Below, piece after piece: positions 48,440 to 58,765 of a DNA stretch of 64,000 nt; the first letter of the stretch is position 1; each line of letters starts with the position of its first letter. Under the pieces are notes generated by a model. The model was not told where the DNA came from. It saw only the letters and a list, made by a program, of their open reading frames with translations, and made no database searches. Source of the DNA: Diabrotica undecimpunctata (taxonomy: Eukaryota > Arthropoda > Insecta > Coleoptera > Chrysomelidae); NCBI RefSeq assembly GCF_040954645.1, contig NC_092808.1, positions 88,204,042-88,268,041 on the forward strand, in the 5' to 3' direction. The position numbers and the translations under genes were made by a program.

Positions 48440-51400
48440 ATGGCCAGCACATTCATATTACAGTGGAACCCCAACGGTTATTTTACACATATAGAATCCA
48501 TTAAGCTTCTTATACACGAATATCTTCCTTTAGTCATATGCCTAGAAGAGACCCATTTCAAGCACCAAAGTGTGACATTAAAAAATTATGTTCCTTTTCT
48601 AAGAAACCGAGTTGCAGATCACTCAAGCGGCGGAACAGCAATTTTTGTAAGGGATGACATAGAGTCAACTGAAATACAACTACAAACAAATCTCGAAATA
48701 GTTGCAGTGTCAGTCACCCACAAAATGAAAATCAATATTTGCAATGTATACTTACCTCATCCTACTGATTTAGACATAACTGAACTAAGCAATGTTTTAA
48801 ACCAAATTCCACACCCAAAAATAATATTAGGCGATTTTAACTGTCACAACAGTACTTGGGGAAGTAACAAAACCGACAAATGTGGCAATCTCCTAAATAA
48901 TCTCATTGATAATTTAAATTTAGTCTTACTAAACACTGGCAAATCTACTAGGTTCAATTCATACAATGGTACATTTTCTGCCATAGATCTCTCTTTATGC
49001 AGTCCGTCGCTAGCTCCTTTATTATATTGGGACACATTGGGGTATTTATATGATAGTGATCACTTTCCTATCACGATAACCATAAACACTAATGATAAAT
49101 CAACTTTTCCAATTCACCAGACATGGAAAATAAAGTCAGCTGACTGGAATTTATATCGAACACTGATAGAAGAACAAACAAACAAATATAATTTAACCAA
49201 TAACGCAAACCAAAACCTGGAAATATTTAATAACATTATTATTTCTGCAGCAACAATCGCAGTGGGAAAAACAAAATCGAGTCAAAGGCAGCCAGTTCCT
49301 TGGTGGAATAACGAAATTGCACAAGCACTCACTTTGTCTAAACACGCTTTTAACGTTTACAAGAAACATAAAACTATCGAAAACCTTTTAAGGTTTAAAA
49401 ATCTCAGAGCTCAAAGCAGACAATTAATCAAAAAAGCAAAACGAGAAAGTTGGAAAAAGTACGTTTCTTCAATAAATCCTTCCACTCCCTTAGGCAACAT
49501 ATGGAACAAAGTCCGTAGAATAAAAGGTACAAAATACTTTCGAGGTATAGATACTCTATCATATAATAACCAAATGCATTCAAACAAAGAAGATATTCCA
49601 GAAATACTAGCAGATATATATGAACGTAATTCTAGTGATTCTAATTACAGCCTATCCTTTCTAGAGCACAAAAAACTAACGGAGTCTTCAAATATACAAA
49701 TCACAGAGAGTGGCAATCCAATAAACAAACCAGTAAGTCTTCAAGAATTAGAATTTTGTTTAAGTGCTAAAAATTCGAGTCCAGGACCTGATGATATCCA
49801 CCCTCTTTTCTTACGAAATCTTCCTCTGAATGCAAAGCTAATATTAGTTGATATTTTTAATAATATTTTTATTCATCATGACTTTCCTGATCTATGGTCG
49901 CAAGCAACTATAATTCCAATCCTTAAATATAATAAACCAAAAGACGATCCAAATTCCTATCGTCCAATATCACTTACGTGTTGTACCTGCAAACTTTTAG
50001 AAAAAATCCTTAATTATCGTCTTAAATGGTACCTCGAAAACAATAACCTAATAAGTATCAGACAAAGTGGATTTCGTACGGGTAGATCCACAACAGACAA
50101 TCTAATAACACTTGAATCAAGTATACATGAATCCTTTCTGCACAACCAAAAACTTATTGCCGTGTTTTTTGACATAAGAAAAGCGTTTGACACAACATGG
50201 AGACATCTTATACTAAAAACACTTCAAGAATGGGATGTTCAAGGGCACATGTTGTCCTTTATTAAGAATTTTCTAGAAACACGAACTTTTCGAGTCAGAA
50301 CCAATGGATTTACATCCTCCAGACGAGTACTTCAAAACGGCACTCCACAAGGATCTACTCTAAGTCCTACTCTTTTTCTAGTTGCAATAAATAGTATTAT
50401 ACATCAAATAAAACTACCTGTATTTACTAGCCTATATGCAGATGACTTAGTCATTTATCTAAGAACAAACAATGTAACTCTGGGAACACATATACTGCAA
50501 ACTACCTTACACACAATTGAAAGCTGGTCGCAAAACACGGGTTTTATATTCTCTAGTGAAAAGACACGTTATTTAATTTTTAGCAAAAGAAAAAATTATC
50601 CTAATGTTCAATTAACACTAAATGGAGTTGTTTTGAAACAAGCAGAAGAAATAAATTTCTTAGGACTTTCTTTTGAACGTAACTTAAACTGGGAAACCCA
50701 CATCACCAATCTGCAACGTTCTTGCCAATCCAGAATTAATCTACTAAAGATGCTGTCAAATACCTCTTGGGGGGCAGATACAACAACCTTACTTACTCTA
50801 TATAGATCACTAATACGAAGTAAACTAGACTACGGCTGTTTATGCTACGATACTGCTAACAAAACATCTTTAAAAAAACTTGACTACATTCAAAATATGT
50901 GCTTGAGATTAGTTTTAGGTGCCACAAGAACTAGTCCAGTAAGTAGCTTACAAGTTTTGGCTAATGAACTGTCCTTAAGCCAACGAAGGCAACTCCTATC
51001 ACTAAATTACGTTGCCAGAATTTCAGCAAACAACAGCAACGTAACCTACTCAACAATACTTTGCAGAACAAATATAACGTCCGATCTTTACAGAAACATT
51101 GCAATAAAAAAACTACCATTTCCCGAACGAATAAAACGTATTGGTCTTAATTTAGAACAGTTCAGTCTTACTATGCCTATTCATGTAAATGTTCCTCCTT
51201 GGATGATTAAACATCCAAAAATAGACACGTCTTTAAAAGAACTCCCGAAACATTCCACACATCCTTTCCTTATACAGCAAGCTTATAAAAATGTAATATC
51301 CAAATACCCAACAACCCATCAAATCTTCACTGATGCTTCCAAATGTCATGAAGGACATGCTGCAGCCTACATCTACGAAAACGTCAAGTCTACCATACGA

Positions 51401-51754
51401 ATCCCAACAAATTGTTGTATATATACCGGAGAACTTACGGCAATTCATCAGGCCGTGAAAAAATGTTGTTCTATCAATGAAAGCAAATTTGTTATCATCA
51501 CCGATTCAATGAGCGCATTACTTGGAATAAAACAGCTATATACAACTCACGCCATACTTCTCAAGATCAAAGAAGAGTTATCTTATCTACAGACTCAACA
51601 AAAAGATATTTCCTTTATCTGGGTACCTTCCCATATGGGAATAAGTGGTAATGAGGAAGTGGACTCTCTGGCAAGCAATGCAACCACCGACCAAAGTAAA
51701 TATCAAAGCCCACGTATACAGAGCGTGGCAAACTACTTGGGATCACACTGCTAA
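48440..51754 (+). CDS. LINE ORF2: endonuclease, reverse transcriptase, RNase H
   Basis: 1104 residues are open. The endonuclease/exonuclease/phosphatase domain occupies the first 220 residues: QWNPNG, EETHFK, GDFN at 131-134 and DSDHFP with the catalytic Asp-His at 207-208. The reverse transcriptase follows: PGPDDIHPLFLRNLP, QSGFRTGRSTTDN, AVFFDIRKAFDTTW, GTPQGSTLSPTLF and YADD at 666-669. RNase H follows with all four acidic residues visible: D965 (IFTDAS), E998 (TGELTA), D1022 (ITDSMSAL) and D1075 (GNEEVDSLAS). The frame then ends prematurely at SVANYLGSHC. The zinc-binding tail continues in another frame. It mediates nicking of target DNA and reverse transcription of the LINE RNA. Confidence 0.93.
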   Translation: MASTFILQWNPNGYFTHIESIKLLIHEYLPLVICLEETHFKHQSVTLKNYVPFLRNRVADHSSGGTAIFVRDDIESTEIQLQTNLEIVAVSVTHKMKINICNVYLPHPTDLDITELSNVLNQIPHPKIILGDFNCHNSTWGSNKTDKCGNLLNNLIDNLNLVLLNTGKSTRFNSYNGTFSAIDLSLCSPSLAPLLYWDTLGYLYDSDHFPITITINTNDKSTFPIHQTWKIKSADWNLYRTLIEEQTNKYNLTNNANQNLEIFNNIIISAATIAVGKTKSSQRQPVPWWNNEIAQALTLSKHAFNVYKKHKTIENLLRFKNLRAQSRQLIKKAKRESWKKYVSSINPSTPLGNIWNKVRRIKGTKYFRGIDTLSYNNQMHSNKEDIPEILADIYERNSSDSNYSLSFLEHKKLTESSNIQITESGNPINKPVSLQELEFCLSAKNSSPGPDDIHPLFLRNLPLNAKLILVDIFNNIFIHHDFPDLWSQATIIPILKYNKPKDDPNSYRPISLTCCTCKLLEKILNYRLKWYLENNNLISIRQSGFRTGRSTTDNLITLESSIHESFLHNQKLIAVFFDIRKAFDTTWRHLILKTLQEWDVQGHMLSFIKNFLETRTFRVRTNGFTSSRRVLQNGTPQGSTLSPTLFLVAINSIIHQIKLPVFTSLYADDLVIYLRTNNVTLGTHILQTTLHTIESWSQNTGFIFSSEKTRYLIFSKRKNYPNVQLTLNGVVLKQAEEINFLGLSFERNLNWETHITNLQRSCQSRINLLKMLSNTSWGADTTTLLTLYRSLIRSKLDYGCLCYDTANKTSLKKLDYIQNMCLRLVLGATRTSPVSSLQVLANELSLSQRRQLLSLNYVARISANNSNVTYSTILCRTNITSDLYRNIAIKKLPFPERIKRIGLNLEQFSLTMPIHVNVPPWMIKHPKIDTSLKELPKHSTHPFLIQQAYKNVISKYPTTHQIFTDASKCHEGHAAAYIYENVKSTIRIPTNCCIYTGELTAIHQAVKKCCSINESKFVIITDSMSALLGIKQLYTTHAILLKIKEELSYLQTQQKDISFIWVPSHMGISGNEEVDSLASNATTDQSKYQSPRIQSVANYLGSHC

Positions 51755-52073
51755 TAAACTCAAAGAATGTCTAAATCAAGTAGGAACCAAACTCATCTTA
51801 CCAAATAATAGAAAAGACCAAGTCATCATTAACCGACTCCGAATAGGACATACTTTCCTTACACACAAGCATATCTTCAACCAGGAGGCTGCTCCGTTGT
51901 GTACCAAGTGCAATACTCAGTTGTCAGTGAAACATATAATTGTTGAGTGTCCAGTGTACCAGAACGAAAGAATCGCGTGTGCCCTTAGTGATAATTTAAA
52001 AAGTATACTAACGTCAAATTTACAGTCTTTATTAAGTTATCTTAAAATGACTAAACTATATACCAGATTGTAA
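51690..52073 (+). pseudogene. ORF2 C-terminal tail displaced by a frameshift
   Basis: In the alternative frame, VNIKAHVYRAWQTTWDHTAN, then KLKECLNQVGTKL and INRLRIGHTFLTHKH follow directly after the RNase H domain. Then CTKCNTQLSVKHIIVECPVY (C-x2-C-x7-H-x4-C zinc-binding pattern) closes the ORF at 52073. This is the normal tail of ORF2 in this clade. A single small indel between about 51680 and 51715 separates it from the main ORF, so the copy has lost its intact tail unless a programmed or sequencing cause is involved. Confidence 0.85.
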
Positions 52074-52167
52074 AAAATATTTTTTTTTATGCAACAATAT
52101 GTATCTTACTGTTTGTGTATGTCCCCCCGCTAATAACCCTTAGTGGTTGATGCGGGTATATTTGTTT

Positions 52168-52191
52168 AAATAAAAAAAAAAAAAAAAAAAA
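52168..52191 (+). other. Poly(A) signal and tail of the LINE
   Basis: AATAAA overlaps the beginning of an uninterrupted A-run of about 20. It marks the 3' end of the retrotransposed RNA. Confidence 0.9.
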
Positions 52192-52202
52192 ATTATTTTT
52201 CG
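52190..52202 (+). repeat. Target-site duplication of the full-length LINE, 3' copy
   Basis: AAATTATTTTTCG, identical to 46679-46691. Confidence 0.8.
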
Positions 52203-52744
52203 GATCAAATTTTCTTTTGTAATTACGTTTTCTTTGTTTTCAACAAATACGCTAACATAACAAAACAAAGATAATTGTAGCGACGGTGGTGACGTCTATG
52301 TAAGTTGGTGAGAACTTTTTAAATTATCTTTCATTATATCACAAAATTTTGACATGAGCTCCTCTAGGCATTAGAAAAAGGATAAAACTAAAATATAATA
52401 GATTTCAAACTTTTATTACCATGAAATTCACCAAAATGAACACACTAAAATTAAAATATATAGTAATTAACCAATTATAAAAAAATATTAAAAACATTTG
52501 AAAGAAAAATGAAACCTGACAAATATTTTCATCAACAAAATGATGAATAGAAATAAAAAAAAACTATAAAAATAATGTAAGAAATAAATACGAAGAGCGG
52601 GAAAGAAATTTCGAACTTGATAAAAGCGTTGTTCTGAGTCTATTTTCTGGTGTCGATTTAAATTTGTAATTAATATTGAATAATATTCTAAAATTCATCG
52701 TTGTATTTACTTCCTTATTAATTTTCAACAAGTCCACTTATTAA
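52203..52744. other. No recognisable gene
   Basis: AT-rich. Before the LINE insertion it was contiguous with sequence left of 46691. Nothing identified. Confidence 0.5.
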
Positions 52745-53330
52745 TCTCCTTTCCTCTCCTATCGGATATTGGATGTCATCAAGGCTATTCGAACGTTGTT
52801 TACAGCTGTTCTAAACAGTTCGTTTGTGGTGCAACCAAACCACTCTCTTAGTGTTTTCATCCAGGACATTCTTATGCGAACGGATTCCTCCCTCCTTCAA
52901 TTTTTTCCTGCATTATATTTTGTAGGAATGTGTATCTTTGTCCCCGCATTAGATGGCCCAAGTATTTTAATTTTCACTTTTTCATGGTATTATTTCAGGT
53001 CTTTTGTCCATTCGCTGTAATAATTCTTCATTTGTGATTTGATTAACCCAACTTATTCTTAATATTCGTCGATATCACCACATCTCGAAACTCTCAATGC
53101 TTTTTATATTGTTCTGTTTAAGAGTCCATGCTTCCACACCGTACAACAAGGTACTAAACACATATGTTATTAGCATTCTTATTCATAGAGGGAGACTGAT
53201 ACCACGATTATTAAGCAGTTTCTTCATTTTTATCTAAACGGACCTAGCAATTTCAATACGTCTTTTGATCTCGTTATTTTGATCAATTTTCTCGTTTATC
53301 ATAGCTCCCAGGTGTTTGTAATTACACTTG
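52745..53330 (-). pseudogene. Antisense LINE C-terminal region
   Basis: The minus strand reads YKHLGAMINEKIDQNNEIKR ('YLG..I....' step after the RT domain), then LITYVFSTLLYGVEAWTLKQ, SIESFEMW.YRRILRISWVN and QITNEELLQRM. LEYLGHIMRGQRYTFLQNIM, then QEKIEGGRNPF follow. This is the standard post-RT and tail region of the LINE type seen at 326 and 39686. A few frame changes are present. The 83-codon + strand ORF is its shadow. Confidence 0.8.
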
Positions 53331-54445
53331 CACTTAAATGGAAGTGTTATTTATAGTAATGTCTATTACGTATTAATAACATTTACTACAAACTGCAAGC
53401 ATTGTTTCCAAAATATTTAGAATTATTAAAACATCGTTAATACCTCCATTGAAGAGTATCGTATAAAATATTTACAGAATTTTAGAATTTTTTATCGAAA
53501 AATTCCGAAACATTTAAAAAGCTTTTTAATGAAAACAAACTTTATTACAAATTACTCCAAACCTATATTTAGACATTATTTGAAGTGCGTTATAATTTTT
53601 AGAAAAAAATTTTAACGAAAAATTTAAATACTCCAAATGTGTTATCAAATATTTCAAGATTGAATTTTAAACCTACATAAAAATTGTGCTCCTTAGACTA
53701 AACATCGAAAGAATTATCATAATCTGGACTTTTTACTTGCATGTTTATTTGTGGTTTCACTGACTTACTGTATTATATCCAGTGGTAATTCCATTGATAC
53801 GGAGACTATAGTGTATTTAATCTCTTTTATCGTCAATATTGATGTCGGATGGATGTGGTTGAGTAAATTTTCGTTAACTATCTGGATTTCAAAGTTAATT
53901 TGTTTTTTTAATAATTAATTTCCTCTTCTTAGATTGAACTGATAATAATACTTAAATTGTTATTTAAATTAATCAATATGATAGATATTTTCTGAGTGTA
54001 TCCAACAAACATGCAGCAAGCGCAATGCTATTTAATCTACATTATTAAAACTATTTGAAGATCAAGAACTAGAAACAGAAGATTTATTTTCACGTATAGT
54101 GCCTCTGTATATTCGCTTACACGTATTTCATCCTAAAAGGAATCTTCGGAGCCACTATTCACAGAAGCTCTGAACGTGAAAACAATCTTTCCTGTCGAAA
54201 AGGAATCAACGATAAAATGGCGTCACTATGGACGTAATAGCGACATTGATATTAAATCACGAACTAGAAATCCGAAGATTTCTAATTGACGAAACCAAAA
54301 TCCAGATTTTTGCTTTATTCTGTGCCTTCTAAGAATTGCAAGGCAAACAGATGTTGATAAAGGTGTAATTAGAGAAAATGGGGAATCTAAAATTGCATTC
54401 TACAACATATTTCCTCAACGAAGCAAAAATCCTTGGCACTGACGC
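53331..54445. other. No recognisable gene
   Basis: AT-rich sequence without supported features. Confidence 0.5.
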
Positions 54446-55535
54446 TTGACGATTTTTGCCATTTGCCATTTTTTACGATTCTCATTAGATCAATAAAATT
54501 TATCACTTTCCTTGACCAGTTGTAGTAAAATTTTCATTTTTAGGGATCTATCTTTAACCTATGACATGAAATTTTAATTTTGGTAACCACTATGAGGCAT
54601 TTGAAAATGAATAAAAAACGCAGAATTTAATGGTTTACATTACAAAAGATCACACGTCACGAAAAATGCATTTAAGAAGACGGTTTTGGGTGAAGTTTAT
54701 TGCAGAAGTTTTGTTCTTTTAAAAAACGTACTAGTGTAATTGAAAAAAAAAAACGTTTTAAATGGTTTAGACCGTTTGTTGTGTGAAAGTTAAAATCCAG
54801 CGTTTTTTAAGCATATTTCAAATGCCTCCCATTTTTTGCCAAAACACAAAACTAAAATTTCATGGCATAGGTTTTAAACTTTAGGGTCTAAAAAAATTCT
54901 AGTAATCAAACTTCATAGTGACCAGTCAATAAAAGAGATAGATTGTATTGATCTCGTGAGAATCATAAAAAATGGCAAAAATCGCGCCACGTTTATTTAT
55001 TTAACACCTGTATAAAATCTGAGTTTATTTGCGACAAAATACAAAAACGATACTGCATACGAAAGCTGAACTCTTTACATTTAAAATTGATCTTGATTTT
55101 TGTCGATAGGTCGCTTGTATGTACCAAGAGGTACCGAATTTTTACCGTTGAGCTGATACAAATTTTATTGAATATTGATTTCTCGGGCGTAACTAATATG
55201 CAAAATCGACGGTCGCTTCAAGCGTTGTTTCTAAGAGAACGGTTCATTCTACACAAAAATGCTTATAAACATTTTTGTATAAAAGTATCTCAGCTACATT
55301 TTGTATTTGAAACATTTTTTCTACGGTCGACAGATTCTTGTTAAATCGATTTTTGGCATTTTTACCCCCTGCGCGGGGGAATTTAAGGGGAAGACCGGGG
55401 GTAAAAGTGGTAAACTTTTTTGCAACTTTTTAGGGGATCCAAAATTAATATTCTCTGCAAAATTCATCTTGTTCGTATAATTTTTAGAGGTCCAGTGGTA
55501 TTTTCGTCTCTGACGACTGGAGTATCAATACTTTT
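54446..55535 (-). repeat. Unclassified foldback-containing repeat family, copy 3 (inverted)
   Basis: On the minus strand it begins near 55535 with CTCCAGTCGTCAGAGACGAA, runs through AGTTTGCCACTTTTACC-type and CGACAAAAATCAAGATC blocks, and ends near 54446. Its distal half (54446-54986) is a long imperfect palindrome centred near 54716: GACGATTTTTGCCATTTGCC at the left end and ATGGCAAAAATCGCGCC at the right end. It is the best-preserved copy of the three and lies about 170 bases upstream of the host exon at 55705. Confidence 0.75.
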
Positions 55536-55690
55536 TTATATGAGTTTTAGTACTTAATAATAATTTCTATCCTTTATTTTTTATTTAAATGAAATCGACA
55601 TGTATATTTCCCATATATAATATATATATGGGAAACTAATAAAAATGTGTTCGTTATTTGGCAATGTATTCATTAATTATTTATATTTTT

Positions 55691-55704
55691 CTTTTTTGTT
55701 ACAG
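55691..55704 (+). promoter_or_regulatory. Splice acceptor of the PTP-MEG2 exon
   Basis: CTTTTTTGTTACAG, a strong pyrimidine tract and AG directly before the conserved GGYPAKL codons. Confidence 0.9.
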
Positions 55705-55975
55705 GGTGGGTATCCTGCCAAACTAAAAAAGGTGCTCATTGTTACCGCGCCTCTATGGTTTAAAGCGCCATTCAAAATACTTCGATTATTCGTTCGAGAA
55801 AAACTGCGAGAAAGAGTTTATACTGTATCAGTGGCCCAATTATCCAGTCACATCCCGAGGGAATCGCTTCCCACACAACTGGGAGGCTCCCTAGTCCTGG
55901 ACCATAATGTTTGGTTGTCGCACTGCATACAGTCAATGACTAGTACAAGACCAGAATCGCCGATTTCACATTATG
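55705..55975 (+). CDS. Ptpmeg2: PTP-MEG2 (PTPN9-type) phosphatase, internal exon of the CRAL-TRIO domain
   Basis: This 271-base internal exon encodes GGYPAKLKKVLIVTAPLWFK, then APFKILRLFVREKLRERV, then VSVAQLSSHIPRESLPTQLG and DHNVWLSHCIQSMTSTRP. This is the C-terminal part of the CRAL-TRIO (Sec14-like) lipid-binding domain of non-receptor tyrosine phosphatase MEG2. Mammalian PTPN9 has the corresponding 'FPARLKKVLIVGAPIWF... LP..LGG' sequence. The exon begins in phase 0 and ends after one base of the next codon, at G/GTAAGA. In known MEG2 proteins this domain binds phosphoinositides, places the enzyme on secretory vesicles and precedes the catalytic domain. Neither neighbouring exon was found, so the flanking introns are long. 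Confidence 0.93.
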
Positions 55976-55983
55976 GTAAGATA
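55976..55983 (+). promoter_or_regulatory. Splice donor of the PTP-MEG2 exon
   Basis: GTAAGATA immediately after TTCACATTATG. It matches the donor consensus, and the reading frame beyond it soon loses similarity to the family. Confidence 0.85.
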
Positions 55984-56608
55984 TTTTACTATACCTAAAG
56001 TTCATTCGTTTACCAAATTCCCATCAGTAAACATGAGCACGTGTTGATATTCGCCGTCTCATTCGTCAAGAGGCTATTAAATATAATTTATTGCCTTAAG
56101 CGAGACAAATTCTCATGTTACAGAGCCCAACTTGCCAGCATTTTAAATTCAAATTGTATCGTGTTGATTTTTAAGTTAATATATTGTGTTATATTTATGT
56201 TATAGTTATTGTTAAGTTATTTACTGGTCATGTTATTTTTTAGTTTAATTGTGATATAATGATTAAATTTCAAGAAATTTTTACACTAACAGTTTCAAAA
56301 GTAAATATTTTAAAAAAGCATATGATACATAGGTCGTACATCAGTACGACCCTGTTTGGTTTACACGTGGTTCTATTGATGATTGGGAATTTGTAAAATG
56401 AATAGGGTATAATATAAAAATCACGTTAAATTACAACAGTATCAAAATCGTGAGAGAAAAAAATTAATAACAGATAGGTTTTTATTTTCTAATACGACTT
56501 TAAAAACCAGCACACATTTTATCACAGACCTTATTATATATTTACAAACTATGACAGCTTTTATCATTGTGTGACCTCAGTTTAGAAAAAAAAACAGCAT
56601 TATACATA
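55984..56608. other. Intron sequence, no recognisable feature
   Basis: AT-rich, between the host exon and a mariner-type element. CATAGGTCGTACATCAGTAC near 56328 contains a small GTAC-centred palindrome but nothing classifiable. Confidence 0.5.
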
Positions 56609-56639
56609 GAGGGTGTCCAGAAACTCTCCTACAATTTAA

Positions 56640-57492
56640 CCCAATTCATCTAATCCGAAAATGCTTCCTAAGGTAAGTTCTTTGAAGATGGGGCCTTGTA
56701 ATTGTTTTTAAATACCTCCAGAACGCTTCTATTTAGAAAAAGAAAAACTGATACGATTATCTATCATCCAGAGTTGAATCGATTTCATCAATTTCTAGTA
56801 ACCTATTGGTTAGATGTTGTTTTAATGGAACTTGAGGAAAATCCAGAAATTAGCATTCGAAGACTATCTGCCATGTGTCCTAGAATTTCAAAATCTTCCG
56901 TAGGAAATGTAATGGAATTTTTAATGTGCATAATGCACATTATTATTCGTACGTTGGTGACAATCCCCACGTTGTTCAATAATTTAAACATCAGCATAGG
57001 TTTATCATAAACGTCTGAAAAGGAGTAGTTGACGATTACCTACTTGGACCTGTGGAACCTGCTCGTTTAAAGCTGGGGCTGATTACTTACATTTCCTGCA
57101 AAATGTTTTACATGATTCGTTAGATGATGTGCCTTTAAATATTCGGCAAAATTTATGGTTACTACATGACGGCTGTTCGGCCCACTTTAGAAAGAATGTT
57201 CGAAGACTTTCTTGAAATAACGACGAAGACAACTGGATTAAAACAGGCGGTAAAGTTGCTTGGCCAGCAAGGTCGCCGGATTTTAATTTTTGCGTTTATT
57301 GTGTATGGGGATACATCAAAGCATTTTTTTATTCAAATACAAAATCGTGCACAACTCCGGCTAAGGATAAACGATTTTTGCAACGAATTTAGAAATAACT
57401 TTGAAATTTTTGAAAGAATTCGGCGTTCTTTAATCAAAAGGGCAAATTTATACATAGAGACTAATGGTCATCACATCGAGCATGTTTTGTAA
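56640..57492 (+). pseudogene. Mariner-type transposase remnant
   Basis: Recognisable parts in order are: VLMELEENPEISIRRLSAMC, then PRISKSSVGNVM (helix-turn-helix, about 56810-56915); after a deletion, ADYLHFLQNVLHDSLDDVPL, then NIRQNLWLLHDGCSAHFRKN with the second catalytic Asp (about 57080-57195); KVAWPARSPDFNFCVYCVWG with the third (about 57250-57310); and the C-terminus KRANLYIETNGHHIEHVL, ending at 57492. The segment with the first catalytic Asp is missing and at least three frame changes are needed. WPARSPD.N and the 'H.EH.L' end are typical of DUF4817-bearing mariner transposases. Confidence 0.82.
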
Positions 57493-57739
57493 CTATCTAC
57501 TTTTAATTTGTTATTTTGTGTTAGTTTCGTTCCATCGTGATAAATACTTTGTTTTTAAAACCCTTTAAATAAAATTTTTTTGCAATTTGATTTTTTTCTT
57601 CTTTTCCCAAACTTTTTTTACGAATTGTATACTGCATTTATTGAAACAAAAGATAATTTATAAAATTAATTAAGATACCTATTAATTTAACTTTCATGAC
57701 GAAAAGAACGGGTGTGGTAATCCAGTAGGACTGCCGGTA

Positions 57740-58176
57740 GAAGTTATACTTCTATACACGAGTTCGCCGTTACAAATTTATATGGGAGTCAATCTGCACA
57801 ATCATTACATATGTAATGCTATAGGTAAGAGAGAGCAGAAAGAAAAAGAATTAGGTATACAGGTATATGGTGCATCGTTTGCTGTATATAAACATTTGAC
57901 CTGTAACAGAAGTATAGTAAGTAAATGAAGGATTGAAATCATACTCTGCAGTAAAATTCATTGTTAATTTTGTTATTAATATAAAAATACAATACAATAT
58001 TAAATATGTTTACAAAAGGAACATTTTTATTCTCGAGAGAGAAAGGGAGAGAAAATATATCTTCTGTCTCTCTCTTTTACCCATATCTTACATATATAAT
58101 GATTTTGCCGATTCACTCAATATATACGAATACACACAAATTTCCAACGTCGAACGGGTGTATAGAAGTATAACTT
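57740..58176. mobile_element. Inverted-repeat (MITE-like) element inserted in the mariner-type copy
   Basis: GAAGTTATACTTCTATACAC at 57740 is mirrored by GTGTATAGAAGTATAACTTC ending at 58176. Pairing continues inward through AGTTCGCCGTT/AACGTCGAAC, AAATTT, and the ATTACATATGTAAT/ACATATATAATG and AAGAGAGAGCAGA/TCTGTCTCTCTCTT blocks. The interior is about 150 bases. No ORF. The class and target duplication were not determined. Confidence 0.75.
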
Positions 58177-58537
58177 CAAAAAATGTTTGTGGAAGATAAA
58201 AATAAAAAACCAACAACTCGGATTATGTTGTAAATTTTCGTTTTATTTTAAAATTTAGCATTTTTGCGTATATTACATATATTTAATACGACTAACGTGG
58301 GGTTTTTTAATATTTCAAAAATAAAAAAGGAAATTCATATTGGGATTCAAACTCACATATACCAGCGTATAAACCAAACACTTACGAAATTTGCCAATTA
58401 GACATGACACTAACGTATTTCAAAATTGACAGTTCTCGGTCATACAGTGATTGATTGTAATTATTATTTTGAAATACAAGGGCCTAAAACAACTATGAAC
58501 ATTTAATAAATAATACAAAATATATCACATAAATAAT

Positions 58538-58541
<4 letters not shown>

Positions 58542-58610
<69 letters not shown>
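58542..58610. repeat. (AT)n microsatellite
   Basis: A pure AT run, immediately followed by a half copy of the 57740-58176 element. Confidence 0.95.
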
Positions 58611-58612
<2 letters not shown>

Positions 58613-58765
58613 AAAGGAACATTTTTATTCCCGATAGAGAAAGAGCGAGAAAATATATCTTCTGTCTCTCTTACTCATATCTTACATATGTAATGATTTC
58701 ACCGATTCACTCCCCTGCAAATTTCCAACGTCGACCGCGCATAAAGAAGTATAACTTAAAAAAGA
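58611..58765 (+). repeat. Half copy of the 57740-58176 element
   Basis: It matches 58013-58180: CAAAAGGAACATTTTTATTC, AAAATATATCTTCTGTCTCT, AAATTTCCAACGTCGA and AGAAGTATAACTT. Only the right half is present, and its left end coincides with the AT run. Confidence 0.8.

Larger units (their letters stand above)
46692..52189 (+). mobile_element. Near-intact full-length LINE with RNase H (I-type)
   Basis: The element is about 5.5 kb. It has a 388-base 5' leader, ORF1 (47080-48417), ORF2 (48440-51754, continuing in another frame to 52073), about 100 bases of 3' leader, AATAAA and a poly(A) run at 52172-52191. A 13-bp duplication flanks it. The domain order (endonuclease, reverse transcriptase, RNase H, zinc-binding tail) and the CCHC ORF1 fit I-clade or closely related LINEs. 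The single visible defect in coding is the late ORF2 frameshift. It is clearly younger than the other LINEs in the window. Confidence 0.92.

Noticed and set aside
57740..57752. GAAGTTATACTTC resembles half of a loxP-type recombination site
   Set aside because: It is simply the tip of the inverted-repeat element at 57740-58176. No 8-bp spacer and second arm or recombinase is present.
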